The notes under the pieces were generated by a model that was not told where the DNA came from, searched no databases, and saw nothing but the letters and a program-made list of their open reading frames with translations. Shown one piece after another: positions 6,858-15,129 of a stretch of 43,939 nucleotides of DNA (positions within the stretch are counted from its first letter, which is position 1; each line of letters starts with the position of its first letter). A program made the position numbers and the translations under genes. Source of the DNA: Isoptericola variabilis. GTDB lineage: Bacteria; Actinomycetota; Actinomycetes; Actinomycetales; Cellulomonadaceae. The DNA lies in NCBI RefSeq assembly GCF_001750215.1, contig NZ_LWGM01000003.1, positions 1-43,939 of the forward strand, in the 5' to 3' direction.

Positions 6858-8642
6858 TCAGCCGGTTGGGGGTGGCTCTGGTCCGGTTCGGTGACCGAGA
6901 AGGCGCTCGATCGCTGCGCGTTCGGTGGCGAGCTGCCCGCCGTCGGGCCGGTCGGTCCACGGGCGCAGGCGGGCGACGAGTGCTGGAGCTGAGCGCAGCA
7001 GGATCGTGCCGGTGCCGTAGGGCAGCGTCCGCAGCACGTCGGGCGGCATCACCGGCACGCGGCGGAGGGAGCGTTGGACCGTGCGCGCCCCGTCGGGCCC
7101 GACGGAGGTGGTGTCGGTCGTCTCGTCGCGCTCGCCGATCAGGGCGGACAGGTCGCGCAGGTCACTCGCGTCGGAGGCGCCGCCGAGGACCACCTTGACG
7201 ATGGCGGCGTCCCAGATTGTGCCGGCGGCGCTGGCGCCCCACCGGCTGCGCGCCTGGGACATCGACTGCAGCACCGGCATGGTGGTGATGCCGGTGCCGC
7301 CGCCTTCGGCCATGAGCACCGGTAGCGACGGCAGCGGCGCGAGGTTGCCGATCTCGTCCAGCGCCAGGAGCAGCGGCGGGTCGAGCCGTGCGGCGGGGGC
7401 CGCGGCCGCCAGGTGGCGCGCCGTCTCCACGAGGTCCTCGACGAAGGCGGCGACCAGCGGCCAGGCGGTCCTGGCGCCGGCGCCCGTGGCCAGCAGGTAC
7501 AGGGTGCCGTTGCCGGTCAGGAACGCGACGGGGTCGAAGTCCTCACCGGGCCCGGGCGTGACGGCCTCCAGGACCCGTGGGTCGGCCAGGCATGCGAGCG
7601 CCTGGGCGACACCCATCCACACCGACTCCCGTGAGCGGGGGTCGCCGTGGATCACCGCATCCAGGGACTCGGCCCAGCCGGGGGCGGCGCGCGGGTCGGA
7701 GCGCAGGATGGCCACCGCGTCGGCCGCCCGGGACGCCTCGACCGACCAGGTGAACAGGTCCATCGCGGGCCGGTCGCCGAGGGCGCCGGCGTGCAGCAGC
7801 GCCTGCAGCGCGACCCGGGTCTTGCCCTCCCAGAACCCGCCGGACTCCACACCGCCTGCGGACAGGCCGGTGGCGGCGGCGAACCCCGTCGCGCGGATCA
7901 TCGCGGTCAGCGGGTCCTCACAGCCGCGCAGCGGTGACCAGCGCAGCGTGCCGTGCACGCCGCTGGCGGTGTGCTGCGGGTCGAAGACCGCGACGGGGCC
8001 GCGGCGCCGTCGGGCGGTGATCGTGGCGGCGAGGTTGTCGGGGCGGGTGGAAGTCGTGACCACGGCACCTGGCGCGTCGAGGATGGCGTTGATGACCACG
8101 TGCATGCCCTTGCCGGAGCGGGGCGGGCCCAGGACCAGGATCGAGTCCTCGACCGAGGCCCACACCTGCTCACCGTGGCAGCGCCCGAGCAGGTAGCCGA
8201 CGTCCGCCGCCGTCGGCCTGGCAAGGGAGGGGCGCAGGGTCCGCGCCCGGCGGACGAGGGCGCGGTCGGAGGCGAGGGTCACGACGTCGGCGCGGACCGC
8301 GGTGCCGACGATGCGGCGCGGGTAGCGGCGGCGGCGCGCGCGGGTACGGAGTGCCAGGCGCCACACGACCGCGATGGCCATCGCAGGCACGAGTAGCACC
8401 GCCGCGACGACAGTCCAGTAGACGACGGGGTTGAGGCCGGGCGAGCCGAGCGCCGCCCCCGGGTCCCCGGCACGGCCGAGCACCCGAATCCCGGCCATGA
8501 GGCCGCCGGGGGGCGGCGCGGTACCCGCCAGGCCGGCGGCGAGGCTGCCGGCCCCGCGCAGCACCGCCGCGGCTCCGACGGTCACGGCGAGCCCGACCAG
8601 CCCGAGATCGGTCAGCGCAGGGCCGGGGGTGCCGCGCCTCAC
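6858..8642 (-). CDS. VirD4/TraG-type coupling ATPase of conjugative transfer
   Basis: The protein of 594 residues has two N-terminal hydrophobic stretches (about 10-40 and 72-95), then a cytoplasmic ATPase. Walker A is LGPPRSGKG (171-179) and Walker B is LLLALDEIGNLAPLP (about 424-438), followed by a GITTMPVLQSMSQAR sensor segment. This is the type IV coupling protein family that brings relaxase-DNA to the secretion channel; actinobacterial versions lie beside DUF4913 and ArdC genes as here. The GTG start overlaps the upstream stop as GTGA. The tail after about 560 is polar and may bind a partner. Confidence 0.85.
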   Translation of the reverse strand: MRRGTPGPALTDLGLVGLAVTVGAAAVLRGAGSLAAGLAGTAPPPGGLMAGIRVLGRAGDPGAALGSPGLNPVVYWTVVAAVLLVPAMAIAVVWRLALRTRARRRRYPRRIVGTAVRADVVTLASDRALVRRARTLRPSLARPTAADVGYLLGRCHGEQVWASVEDSILVLGPPRSGKGMHVVINAILDAPGAVVTTSTRPDNLAATITARRRRGPVAVFDPQHTASGVHGTLRWSPLRGCEDPLTAMIRATGFAAATGLSAGGVESGGFWEGKTRVALQALLHAGALGDRPAMDLFTWSVEASRAADAVAILRSDPRAAPGWAESLDAVIHGDPRSRESVWMGVAQALACLADPRVLEAVTPGPGEDFDPVAFLTGNGTLYLLATGAGARTAWPLVAAFVEDLVETARHLAAAAPAARLDPPLLLALDEIGNLAPLPSLPVLMAEGGGTGITTMPVLQSMSQARSRWGASAAGTIWDAAIVKVVLGGASDASDLRDLSALIGERDETTDTTSVGPDGARTVQRSLRRVPVMPPDVLRTLPYGTGTILLRSAPALVARLRPWTDRPDGGQLATERAAIERLLGHRTGPEPPPTG

Positions 8643-9190
8643 GCGGAGCCCCGGTCCCCGGCTCCCGGCAGCGCGGTGCGGGGGTCGTCGGCGGCCCGTG
8701 CCGGATCGGTGACCAGCAGCGTCCCTGACGAGCGCCCGAAGAGCACCACCGGACCGGCCATGCGGGCGAGCAGCGCCGGGGGCAGCCGCAACTCGGCGAC
8801 GCCGGCCTGGTCGGCGGTGCAGCTGGCGACCACGAGCGCGATCTGGACCTGCTCGCCGGGCAGGAAACCGTCGCCCACGACGCCGCACCGCACCGGCGCC
8901 GGCGCGGCCAGGGCGGTGGGGGGATCCGCGGGCGGTGGGGCGGTGTCGCCGGGCGTGACGATCTCGGTGAGCACCCGCCCGTCGGCCTCGTGCAGCTCGA
9001 CGCGGACGGGGCAGCCCAGGGTGCTCGTCATGTCGCGCACCACCCGTCCCAGCTCGTGCCGCGACGGCCTGGCCTCGCTTTCGCCGGCGGACGGCTGGCC
9101 GTCGACCGTGACTGCCAGCCGGCCCTCGGCGTCGACGTCGATCCGGGCGTGGGGCAGCACCGGCGGGACGGGCGGGTGCTGGTGGCTCAT
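8639..9190 (-). CDS. Conserved hypothetical protein of the transfer operon
   Basis: The protein of 183 residues has no signal peptide or membrane segment. The N-terminal half reads ARIDVDAEGRLAVTVDGQ and VRVELHEADGRVLTEIV, suggesting a small beta-rich domain. The C-terminal half (GFLPGEQVQIALVVA...LFGRSSGTLLVTDPAR) looks like a second beta domain. I do not know a named function. It overlaps ArdC upstream (ATGA) and the coupling ATPase downstream (GTGA), so translation of the three is coupled, and it probably serves the coupling protein. Confidence 0.6.
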   Translation of the reverse strand: MSHQHPPVPPVLPHARIDVDAEGRLAVTVDGQPSAGESEARPSRHELGRVVRDMTSTLGCPVRVELHEADGRVLTEIVTPGDTAPPPADPPTALAAPAPVRCGVVGDGFLPGEQVQIALVVASCTADQAGVAELRLPPALLARMAGPVVLFGRSSGTLLVTDPARAADDPRTALPGAGDRGSA

Positions 9191-10224
9191 CGCGACACCG
9201 CCTCGAGGCCGGGCGCTGGCGGCGCCTGGTGGCTTGGAAGGTGTGAGGTCCGCTCGAGACCAGGCGGGTCGCCGGTGGCGACTTGATGGGTGTTGAGCCC
9301 ACTCAGGATCGCCACGGCGGTGGTGCGCACGCGCTCGGCCGTGGCGGCCACGACCTCGGTTGGGCTCCTGCCGGCGACGCCGGTGGCCCACACCGCGACG
9401 TAGGGCACGGTGTACTGGCTGGTGTCGACGCCGTGGGCGGCGCCGACCATTAACGCTACGGATTCGGCCTCGACCTCGGCGATCCCGCGGTGGGCAGCTG
9501 CGCCGGTGTTGCCCGGGCCGTGCAGCATGACGTGGGCGAGCTCGTGGGCGAGCGTCTTGACGCGGGCGGCGTCGTCCATGTCGGCCCTGACGGCGACCGT
9601 GCCTGCGGCGTAGTCCGTCAGGCCGTTGGCCCCGCCGAGCGCGCGGGCGTCCGGCGCGGGCCGCAGGGCGAATCCTCGAGAGGTGACCTGGGCCGCGAGC
9701 CCCTCCCAAAGGCCGTCCGGGGCGTGCCCGCGCAGCAGCCGGGGCTCGGGGACCCGTGGCAGCGGGGCGCCGGTAGTGCTGGAGACGTCCCAGACGTAGG
9801 CGGGGCGGACACCGACGAGCGCGGTGCGCACGGTTTCCCCCGGCGCCGGCGCCTCGCGGCGCCGCAGGGTGCGCCACGGGCCGGTCTCGGGGGTGCGGGC
9901 GGCTGTCCGTCGGGTGACCGGGGCGAGGATCATGTAGCCGGGGTGTCCGCGCAGCACCTGGCGGCCGAGCGTGCCCCACTGGTGGTAACCGGCGACGTAG
10001 GTCGGGGTGGGGTGCTGCACCCGGCCCACCTCGTAAGCGGCGGCGTGCTGGACGTAAATCAGCAGCGTGTTGGAGAACGACCTGGCGCGGAACCGGGCGG
10101 CGAACTCCAGGGCGCGTCTCCAGTCGTCACCGCTGACGAGGGCGCCGACAGCCGCGGTGAGGCGGGCCTGCAGCGCGTCGATCTTCGCCACGTGGTCGGC
10201 CGCTCGGCCGGGTGCCTCAGGCAT
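9187..10224 (-). CDS. ArdC-like antirestriction / zincin protein
   Basis: The protein of 345 residues has an N-terminal ArdC-type ssDNA-binding region (about 8-105, including RARSFSNTLLIYVQHAAA and VAGYHQWGTLGRQV) and a C-terminal zincin-like domain with H227-E228 and H231 in LAHELAHVMLH and a downstream acid in EVEAESVAL. In this family the protein enters recipients with DNA and protects it; protease activity has not been settled generally. The ATG at 10224 has GGGAGGT just upstream. It is the first gene of the leftward transfer operon. Confidence 0.8.
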   Translation of the reverse strand: MPEAPGRAADHVAKIDALQARLTAAVGALVSGDDWRRALEFAARFRARSFSNTLLIYVQHAAAYEVGRVQHPTPTYVAGYHQWGTLGRQVLRGHPGYMILAPVTRRTAARTPETGPWRTLRRREAPAPGETVRTALVGVRPAYVWDVSSTTGAPLPRVPEPRLLRGHAPDGLWEGLAAQVTSRGFALRPAPDARALGGANGLTDYAAGTVAVRADMDDAARVKTLAHELAHVMLHGPGNTGAAAHRGIAEVEAESVALMVGAAHGVDTSQYTVPYVAVWATGVAGRSPTEVVAATAERVRTTAVAILSGLNTHQVATGDPPGLERTSHLPSHQAPPAPGLEAVSR

Positions 10225-10393
10225 CGTGACCTCCCGTCGCTTCGCAATGCAGGTGTGCCGGCGCCGCCGGTGAGCGGCCACCCCTCGGTCGCTCCCGGCC
10301 GACCCGCGCCGCGCGCCAGGCCCGGCCTCTCGCAGTCCCGGAAGTGCCTAACCGCGGGCGCGCTGACCGGTCTCGAAGAGCTCGAGCTCGGCG

Positions 10394-10612
10394 GTGTGCA
10401 GCTGGTGCTGGACGACGAACGAGCGCAAGCCCACCCTGGACGCGATGATCCCCGTGTTTGGCCGCAGGCAGTGGCAAGGGCGCCTGCAGCCGCAGGATGA
10501 CCTGGTCGACAGGCTCGTGGTCGAGAAGCGCCAGCCGGCCGACGGCGAGGTGCCAGGCGCCACGATCACCGTGCTCGTCCGGCTCACGACTGCGCCCGGA
10601 ACCTCGCGGTGA
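10394..10612 (+). CDS. Small possible zinc-binding protein, uncertain
   Basis: A 72-residue frame starts at GTG with CSWCWTTNERKPTLDAMIPV and ends GATITVLVR. A CxxC pair followed by a KPTLD-like turn resembles small actinobacterial element proteins of the CxxC-plus-basic type, but only weakly. Support for its being real comes from the GTGA overlap with the next small gene and from a diverged partial copy of its 3' end at about 11522. It may be decayed. Confidence 0.35.
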   Translation: MCSWCWTTNERKPTLDAMIPVFGRRQWQGRLQPQDDLVDRLVVEKRQPADGEVPGATITVLVRLTTAPGTSR

Positions 10613-10770
10613 CGTCGCTACGCGAGTTGCCGGCCGGCGACGTCGAGGCGGTACTGGCCGAGCGCGAGGCGGCGCGTCAGTGTCTATGGTGTGGTGCGCC
10701 GCTGCCAGCCTCGTCGCGCCCGCAGCGGCGCACCTGCTCCGAGCCGCACCAGCACGCGCTGTCGCGCTGA
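10609..10770 (+). CDS. 53-residue zinc-finger protein of the element
   Basis: The frame runs from GTG (overlapping the previous stop) and encodes SLRELPAGDVEAVLAEREAA then CLWCGAPLP ... CSEPHQHALSR. The CxxC and C-x3-H arrangement is that of small zinc fingers common in actinobacterial mobile elements. A diverged copy with a nonsense codon in the CxWC motif lies at 11576-11690. Function unknown, presumably nucleic-acid binding. Confidence 0.5.
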   Translation: MTSLRELPAGDVEAVLAEREAARQCLWCGAPLPASSRPQRRTCSEPHQHALSR

Positions 10771-10791
10771 CGCCGCGGACCCCGTGCCCGG

Positions 10792-11094
10792 GTGCTCACC
10801 TGCCGCAGCTGCGGGAAACTGATCGACCGCACCGGTATCGCCGGCGCCGCCCCGGCCCTATGCGACGAGTGCCGGCCGCGCCGCGTAGCCCCGCAGCCGC
10901 CGTTCCCGGTCGGGACCCGGTTCGGGCGCTACACGTTGGTCGAGTACACCCCGAGCCTGCCCGGCCTGGCCCGCGCCCGGTTCCGCTGCGACTGCGGGCG
11001 CATTAAGGAGCTGCAGGTCTCCAACGTCGCCCAGCGGGGCGCGCACGACTGCGGCGACCGCGTGCGCCACCCGCGCCTGGGCGGCAGGGGCTGA
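10792..11094 (+). CDS. Cys-rich zinc-ribbon-like protein
   Basis: A GTG-started frame of 100 residues has two Cys pairs at the N-terminus (CRSCGK and CDECRPRR), a central GTRFGRYTLVEYTPS segment and a second Cys cluster (FRCDCGRIKELQ ... HDCGDR). The central part with its RFRCDCG motif resembles zinc-finger modules of phage and ICE proteins. I do not recognise a named family. It follows the 53-residue protein by 21 bases on the same strand and may be co-transcribed with it. Confidence 0.5.
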   Translation: MLTCRSCGKLIDRTGIAGAAPALCDECRPRRVAPQPPFPVGTRFGRYTLVEYTPSLPGLARARFRCDCGRIKELQVSNVAQRGAHDCGDRVRHPRLGGRG

Positions 11095-11096
11095 GC

Positions 11097-11201
11097 ATGG
11101 CGTACCCCTCCGAGCCTTCGCTCGACGCGCTGCGCCCGTTGAAGTTCGACACCAAGACCCAGGGTCAGCGGTGCCAGCACGAGCGGCTGGACGCCTTCTA
11201 G
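11097..11201 (+). CDS. 34-residue peptide, possibly truncated gene
   Basis: An ATG two bases after the previous stop opens a short frame, MAYPSEPSLDALRPLKF ... ERLDAF, closed by TAG. The same frame continues beyond the stop (AEQYTGRRPEAVVTAR), so a TGG-to-TAG change may have cut a longer gene. No family recognised. Confidence 0.3.
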   Translation: MAYPSEPSLDALRPLKFDTKTQGQRCQHERLDAF

Positions 11202-11367
11202 GCCGAGCAGTACACCGGTCGTCGCCCGGAAGCCGTGGTGACCGCACGCGCTCGCGCGGGACCGCCGTCGGCCTGGGCGCCCTGGCCCACGCCACCGAGG
11301 GCTTCGACGCGAAAGGGGCGCCCGAGAACTGTCAGGCCTGTTCCATCTCAGACCCAAGGAGAGAGAC

Positions 11368-11520
11368 ATGAGTGACGACCGCTTTGTCGGCAAGACCGCT
11401 GTGGTGACCGGGGGAGGCGCCGGGATCGGCGCGGCGACGGCGCTGCGGCTCGCCCGGGAGGGTGCGCGCGTGGTCGTCACCGACCTCGAACCCGAGCGCG
11501 TCGAGAAGGTTCTCGCCCAG
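11368..11520 (+). pseudogene. Truncated short-chain dehydrogenase/reductase gene
   Basis: A clear SDR N-terminus (KTAVVTGGGAGIGAATA with the TGxxxGIG NAD-binding motif, then ARVVVTDLEPERVEKVL) is preceded by GGAGAGAG. After about 50 residues the frame enters sequence homologous to the small-gene region at 10555, and the SDR catalytic part is absent. This is a gene cut by recombination, not an active enzyme. Confidence 0.75.
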
Positions 11521-11521
11521 A

Positions 11522-11690
11522 TCCGGGGCCACGATCACGGTGCTTATCCGGCCCGCCTCCGCGAGCGGGGACGCACGAGACGTCGCTGCGCGAGTTGCCA
11601 GCCGCTGACGTCGAGACGGTGCAGGCCGACCGCGAGGCGCTCCGCCCGTGCCTGTGATGCGGCGCGCCGCTTGCTGCCGGGGGCTCTGTC
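11522..11690 (+). pseudogene. Diverged partial duplicate of the 10555-10715 small-gene region
   Basis: The stretch starting CCACGATCAC follows 10559 onward with many substitutions; SLRELPAADVE and REALRPCL are readable in frame. The CxWC codon TGG of the first copy is TGA here, so the 53-residue frame is broken. It joins directly to the SDR fragment, marking the rearrangement point. Confidence 0.6.
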
Positions 11691-11760
11691 GTCTCGCTCA
11701 TGCGGGGCGACTCCGCCGGGGCGGCACGCCCGGGCTGACCGGCGGCTCTCCGGGCGCCGG

Positions 11761-13041
11761 TCATGTCGGGCGGGGGTGGGTCTCGTACATGCGTCGTTGG
11801 ACGAGCAGTCCGGAGAGCAGGGTCAGCGCCGCCACCGTCCACACCGCGCCCCGGAGGCCGACCAGGTCGGCGACCAAACCGGCGAGCACCGCGCCGACGG
11901 CGAAACCGCCATCGCGCCACAGCCGGTAGACGCCCACCGCACGCGCGCGCCAGGCCGGGTGGGCGACATCGCCGATCGCGGCGAGCAGTGTGGGGTAGAC
12001 CAAGGCGGTCCCGGCGCCCAGGAGGGCGGCCGCGACGGCCCACACCGCGAACGTGTCGCCCGCCGCGACTAGAGCCAGGCCGGCGGCCTGCACCACCATG
12101 CCAAGGGTGATGAAGCGCTTGCGCCCCCACCGGTCGGACAGGGCGCCGGTCAGGAGTTGGCCCACGCCCCACACCGCGGGGTAGAGGGCAGCCAGGATGC
12201 CGATCCGGGCGACCGAGAGCCCGCCCGCGGCGAACAGGACGGGGAACAGGCCCCACGCGAGGCCGTCGTTGAGGTTGTTGACCAGGCCGGCCTGGCTGGC
12301 GGCGGACAGCGCCGGCTCACGCAGGCTGGTGTGGGCGAGCACCTGGCGGTCGCTGAGCTGATCGTGCAGGTTCTCGGGCAGGGCCTCACCGCGGCGGGTG
12401 TGGCGGGTGGTCTCGAGGCGAGCGTGCTCGCGGGTCTCGCGCACCGCGAGCGTGGACAGCCCGAGCCCCAGGGCGACGTAGGCGGCCCCGAGCAGGAAGG
12501 GGGCCGGACGCAGGCCGTGGGCGGCGGCGAGGTAGCCGGTGGCCAGCGCGGTCACCGCGACGGCGCCGTAGCCGGCGGCCTCGTTGAGACCCATCGCGGT
12601 GCCGCGTCGGGCGGGCCCGGCCAGGTCGATCTTCATGTTCACGGTGGTCGACCAGGTCAGGCCCTGGCTGATCCCAAGGAGCACGTTGGCCACGACGATC
12701 CACGCCCACGACGGCGCCCAGATGAGCAGCAGCGGCACAGGCAGGGCCAGGACCCACCCGGCGACGAGGACGGGCTTGCGCCCGTACCGGTCCGCCCAGG
12801 TGCCGGCGAGGTAGTTGGTAGCGGCCTTGGCCAGCCCGAAGGCTAGGACGAAGGTCAGCGACGCGGTGTAGGCGCGCAGGCCGAACTCGCCCTCGGCGAG
12901 AAGCGGCAGCACCGTCCGCTCCTGGCCGAGCATCCCGCCGACGAGGGCGTTGACGGCGACCAGGAGCACGAACTGGGCGGCGTTGGCCCGAAGCCCGAGG
13001 CGGACCGGCCGGCGTGGCCGCGGGGAGCGGGATCGCGACAT
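11761..13041 (-). CDS. Major facilitator superfamily transporter
   Basis: The 426-residue protein has about 12 hydrophobic segments. MFS motif A is GTWADRYGRKPVLVAG between segments 2 and 3, with a second version, GALSDRWGRKRF, between the two halves. The central loop (about residues 200-235) is charged. The ATG at 13041 is one base after the stop of the nickel/cobalt-type transporter gene, so both are in one leftward operon with TauE/SafE. The substrate is unknown; sulfur-oxyanion or metal export is suggested only by the neighbours. Confidence 0.85.
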   Translation of the reverse strand: MSRSRSPRPRRPVRLGLRANAAQFVLLVAVNALVGGMLGQERTVLPLLAEGEFGLRAYTASLTFVLAFGLAKAATNYLAGTWADRYGRKPVLVAGWVLALPVPLLLIWAPSWAWIVVANVLLGISQGLTWSTTVNMKIDLAGPARRGTAMGLNEAAGYGAVAVTALATGYLAAAHGLRPAPFLLGAAYVALGLGLSTLAVRETREHARLETTRHTRRGEALPENLHDQLSDRQVLAHTSLREPALSAASQAGLVNNLNDGLAWGLFPVLFAAGGLSVARIGILAALYPAVWGVGQLLTGALSDRWGRKRFITLGMVVQAAGLALVAAGDTFAVWAVAAALLGAGTALVYPTLLAAIGDVAHPAWRARAVGVYRLWRDGGFAVGAVLAGLVADLVGLRGAVWTVAALTLLSGLLVQRRMYETHPRPT

Positions 13042-13042
13042 G

Positions 13043-14143
13043 TCAGCTGGCCGCCTGCCAGCGCTCCTCGAGCCGGCCCAGGCGCCACACGGCCAGGCTG
13101 AGCAGCCACACGGCGCCCATGAGCGCCACGAGGGCGTAGCCAACGCCGGCCAGGTCCAGCCCGGCGGCCCAGCCCAGGAGGCCGTCGGCGGGCGCGAGGC
13201 GCTCGGCCAGCAGCTGCAGCAGCACCACCGTGCCGATGCCGAGCGCGGCCACCACGGACAGCACGGTGACGGTGAGGTTGTAGTACACCTTGCGCACCGG
13301 GGCCAGGAACGCCCAGCCGTAGGCGCGGGCCATGAGCACGCCGTCGGCGGCGTCGAACAGGCTCATGCCGGCGGCGAAGAGCACGGGCAGCACGAGGATG
13401 GCGTACCAGGGCAGGGTCAGCGCCGCCGTGCCGCCGGCCAGCACGAGCAGCGCGACCTGGGTGGCGGTGTCGAACCCCAGGCCCATGAGCAGGCCGACGG
13501 GGTAGGCGTGCCACGGCCTGGAGACGCGCCGGGTGAAGCGGCTCAGCAGGCGCGCCATGATGCCGCGCCCGTGCAGCAGCCGCTCCAGCTCCCGCTCGTC
13601 GAGCGCGCCGCCGCGCAACTCGCGAAAGACCCGCAGGATCGCCCGGACGGAGCCGAGGTTAAGCAGGCCAATCAGAATGAGGAACGTGCCGGCGACGACC
13701 GAACCCACCAGGCCCAGCGTCTGCTGGAGGGCGGAGTCGCCGTCGGCGACAGGCGCGGCGACGGCCCGCAGGCCGAGGGCGAGCAGCAGCGACAAGCCAA
13801 AGACGACGCTGGAGTGCCCCAGCGAGAACCAGAAGCCCACGCTCAGGGCAGGGCGACGCTCTCCGACGAGCTTGCGGGTGGTGTTGTCGATGACCGCGAT
13901 GTGGTCGGCGTCGAAGGCGTGCCGGACCCCCAGGAGGAAGGCGGTCACGCCCAGGCCCACGCCGAAGACTCCCGTGCTGCCGACGGCCAACTGCTGCGGG
14001 GCGACGGCCAGGAGCAGCACGCCCCAGCCGACGAGGTTCAGCAGCAGGACCACCCCGGCCATGCTGGCGAGGGAGCGCCGATCGGCGCCGCCCCATCGGG
14101 CGGGCCGGTGCGTCGTCGGGGTCAGGGCAGTGGGCAGGGTCAT
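13043..14143 (-). CDS. NiCoT/HoxN-type nickel-cobalt permease
   Basis: The 366-residue membrane protein carries the NiCoT signature RHAFDADHI (H75 and H81), with GFWFSLGHSSVV and LGFDTATQVALL as the other family segments; all three are needed for Ni/Co transport in characterised members. It is co-directional with TauE/SafE (25-base gap upstream) and the MFS gene (1-base gap downstream). A metal permease in a persulfide operon is unexpected. Related proteins in sulfur clusters may carry something else, so the substrate is uncertain although the signature is intact. Confidence 0.85.
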   Translation of the reverse strand: MTLPTALTPTTHRPARWGGADRRSLASMAGVVLLLNLVGWGVLLLAVAPQQLAVGSTGVFGVGLGVTAFLLGVRHAFDADHIAVIDNTTRKLVGERRPALSVGFWFSLGHSSVVFGLSLLLALGLRAVAAPVADGDSALQQTLGLVGSVVAGTFLILIGLLNLGSVRAILRVFRELRGGALDERELERLLHGRGIMARLLSRFTRRVSRPWHAYPVGLLMGLGFDTATQVALLVLAGGTAALTLPWYAILVLPVLFAAGMSLFDAADGVLMARAYGWAFLAPVRKVYYNLTVTVLSVVAALGIGTVVLLQLLAERLAPADGLLGWAAGLDLAGVGYALVALMGAVWLLSLAVWRLGRLEERWQAAS

Positions 14144-14168
14144 CGGAGGGGTCCTTCGGGTCGGGCCG

Positions 14169-14987
14169 TCAAAAGAGCTGGGGGACGGCGCGGGCGGCGG
14201 TGTAGAGGGCGACCAGGACGAGCAGCACCGTGAACGCCAGGTTGAGCCGGGCGGGCTTGACCCGAGCGGTGATCCGCGCCCCGAGCAGGGACCCGATCAC
14301 CGCGGCGAGGGTGAAGGAGGCGATCACTCCCCAGTCGAGCGTGACGTCCTGGCCCAGGCGGGACACCAGCGAGCTGGCGCTGTTGATGGTGATGACCACC
14401 AGGGAGGTGCCCACGGCCACCGGCATCGGCATCCGCAGGGCGAGCACCAGGGCGGGCACGACGGCGAAGCCGCCACCGACCCCAAAAAAGCCAGTCAGCA
14501 GCCCGACGGCGGTGGCCGTCAGGAGCAGCACGCCGACCGCGCGACAGTCGCAGCGCAAGGGGCGCAGAGACAGCATCGGGGCGGTCCGGGCCTCGACGGT
14601 GCCCCCGCCGACGGCCTCGTCCCGGGCGGCGGCGCGGCGCCGTCGCGTCATCACCGCCGCGACCACGAGCATGAGGCCGGCGAACGCCACGAGCAGGACG
14701 TTCGGTGGCACCGCCGCGGACAGCTCCGACCCGACGACGGCGCCACCGACGCCGAGCAGGCCGAAGACGACGCCCTGCCCGAGCCGCACCCGACCCGCCC
14801 GCAGGTGCGGGACGGCGCCGATGAGGGTGGTGATGCCCACGATCACCAGGGATCCGGTCGTGGCCGAGCGCGGGTCCAGCCCCAGGAGGTAGACGAGCGC
14901 CGGGACGGTCAGGATGGAGCCTCCGCCGCCGAGTGCGCCGAGCGTGAGGCCGACGACGAGGCCGATCGGCAGGGTCAGGGCGAGCAC
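14169..14987 (-). CDS. TauE/SafE-family sulfite or sulfonate exporter
   Basis: The protein of 272 residues has two repeated halves, each opening with a glycine-rich motif (GALGGGGSILTVPALVY near residue 17 and GFFGVGGGFAVVPALVL near residue 155). The count is about 8 membrane segments. TauE/SafE proteins export sulfite or sulfoacetate; beside a persulfide dioxygenase gene, sulfite is the likely substrate. I chose the GTG at 14987, 10 bases after GGAGG; longer frames upstream run through a low-complexity Arg/Pro stretch. Confidence 0.85.
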   Translation of the reverse strand: MLALTLPIGLVVGLTLGALGGGGSILTVPALVYLLGLDPRSATTGSLVIVGITTLIGAVPHLRAGRVRLGQGVVFGLLGVGGAVVGSELSAAVPPNVLLVAFAGLMLVVAAVMTRRRRAAARDEAVGGGTVEARTAPMLSLRPLRCDCRAVGVLLLTATAVGLLTGFFGVGGGFAVVPALVLALRMPMPVAVGTSLVVITINSASSLVSRLGQDVTLDWGVIASFTLAAVIGSLLGARITARVKPARLNLAFTVLLVLVALYTAARAVPQLF

Positions 14988-15093
14988 GGCGACGGAACCT
15001 CCGCAGGGTCGGGCAGCAGGACGGTGCGGCGCGGGCGTGCGCGGGTGCGCGCGTGCGCTCGCGCCGCGAGGTGGGGGAGCGGCGAACCGGACC

Positions 15094-15123
15094 GTGGGGT
15101 TGCGGGCGCGCCCGCAACCCCAC
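15094..15123 (-). terminator. Perfect 14-bp hairpin after the first MBL-rhodanese gene
   Basis: GTGGGGTTGCGGGC (15094-15107) pairs perfectly with 15110-15123 across a 2-base centre. It begins 7 bases beyond the stop of the leftward MBL-rhodanese gene and precedes TauE/SafE. No T-run follows, so it may be a partial terminator or an mRNA 3'-stabilising hairpin inside the operon. Confidence 0.6.
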
Positions 15124-15129
15124 GACGGG

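Noticed and set aside
9490-10500. Plus-strand frame of 336 codons opposite ArdC
   Set aside because: It is antisense to the ArdC-like gene with its HExxH motif, and its Gly/Arg/Val-rich sequence has no domain.
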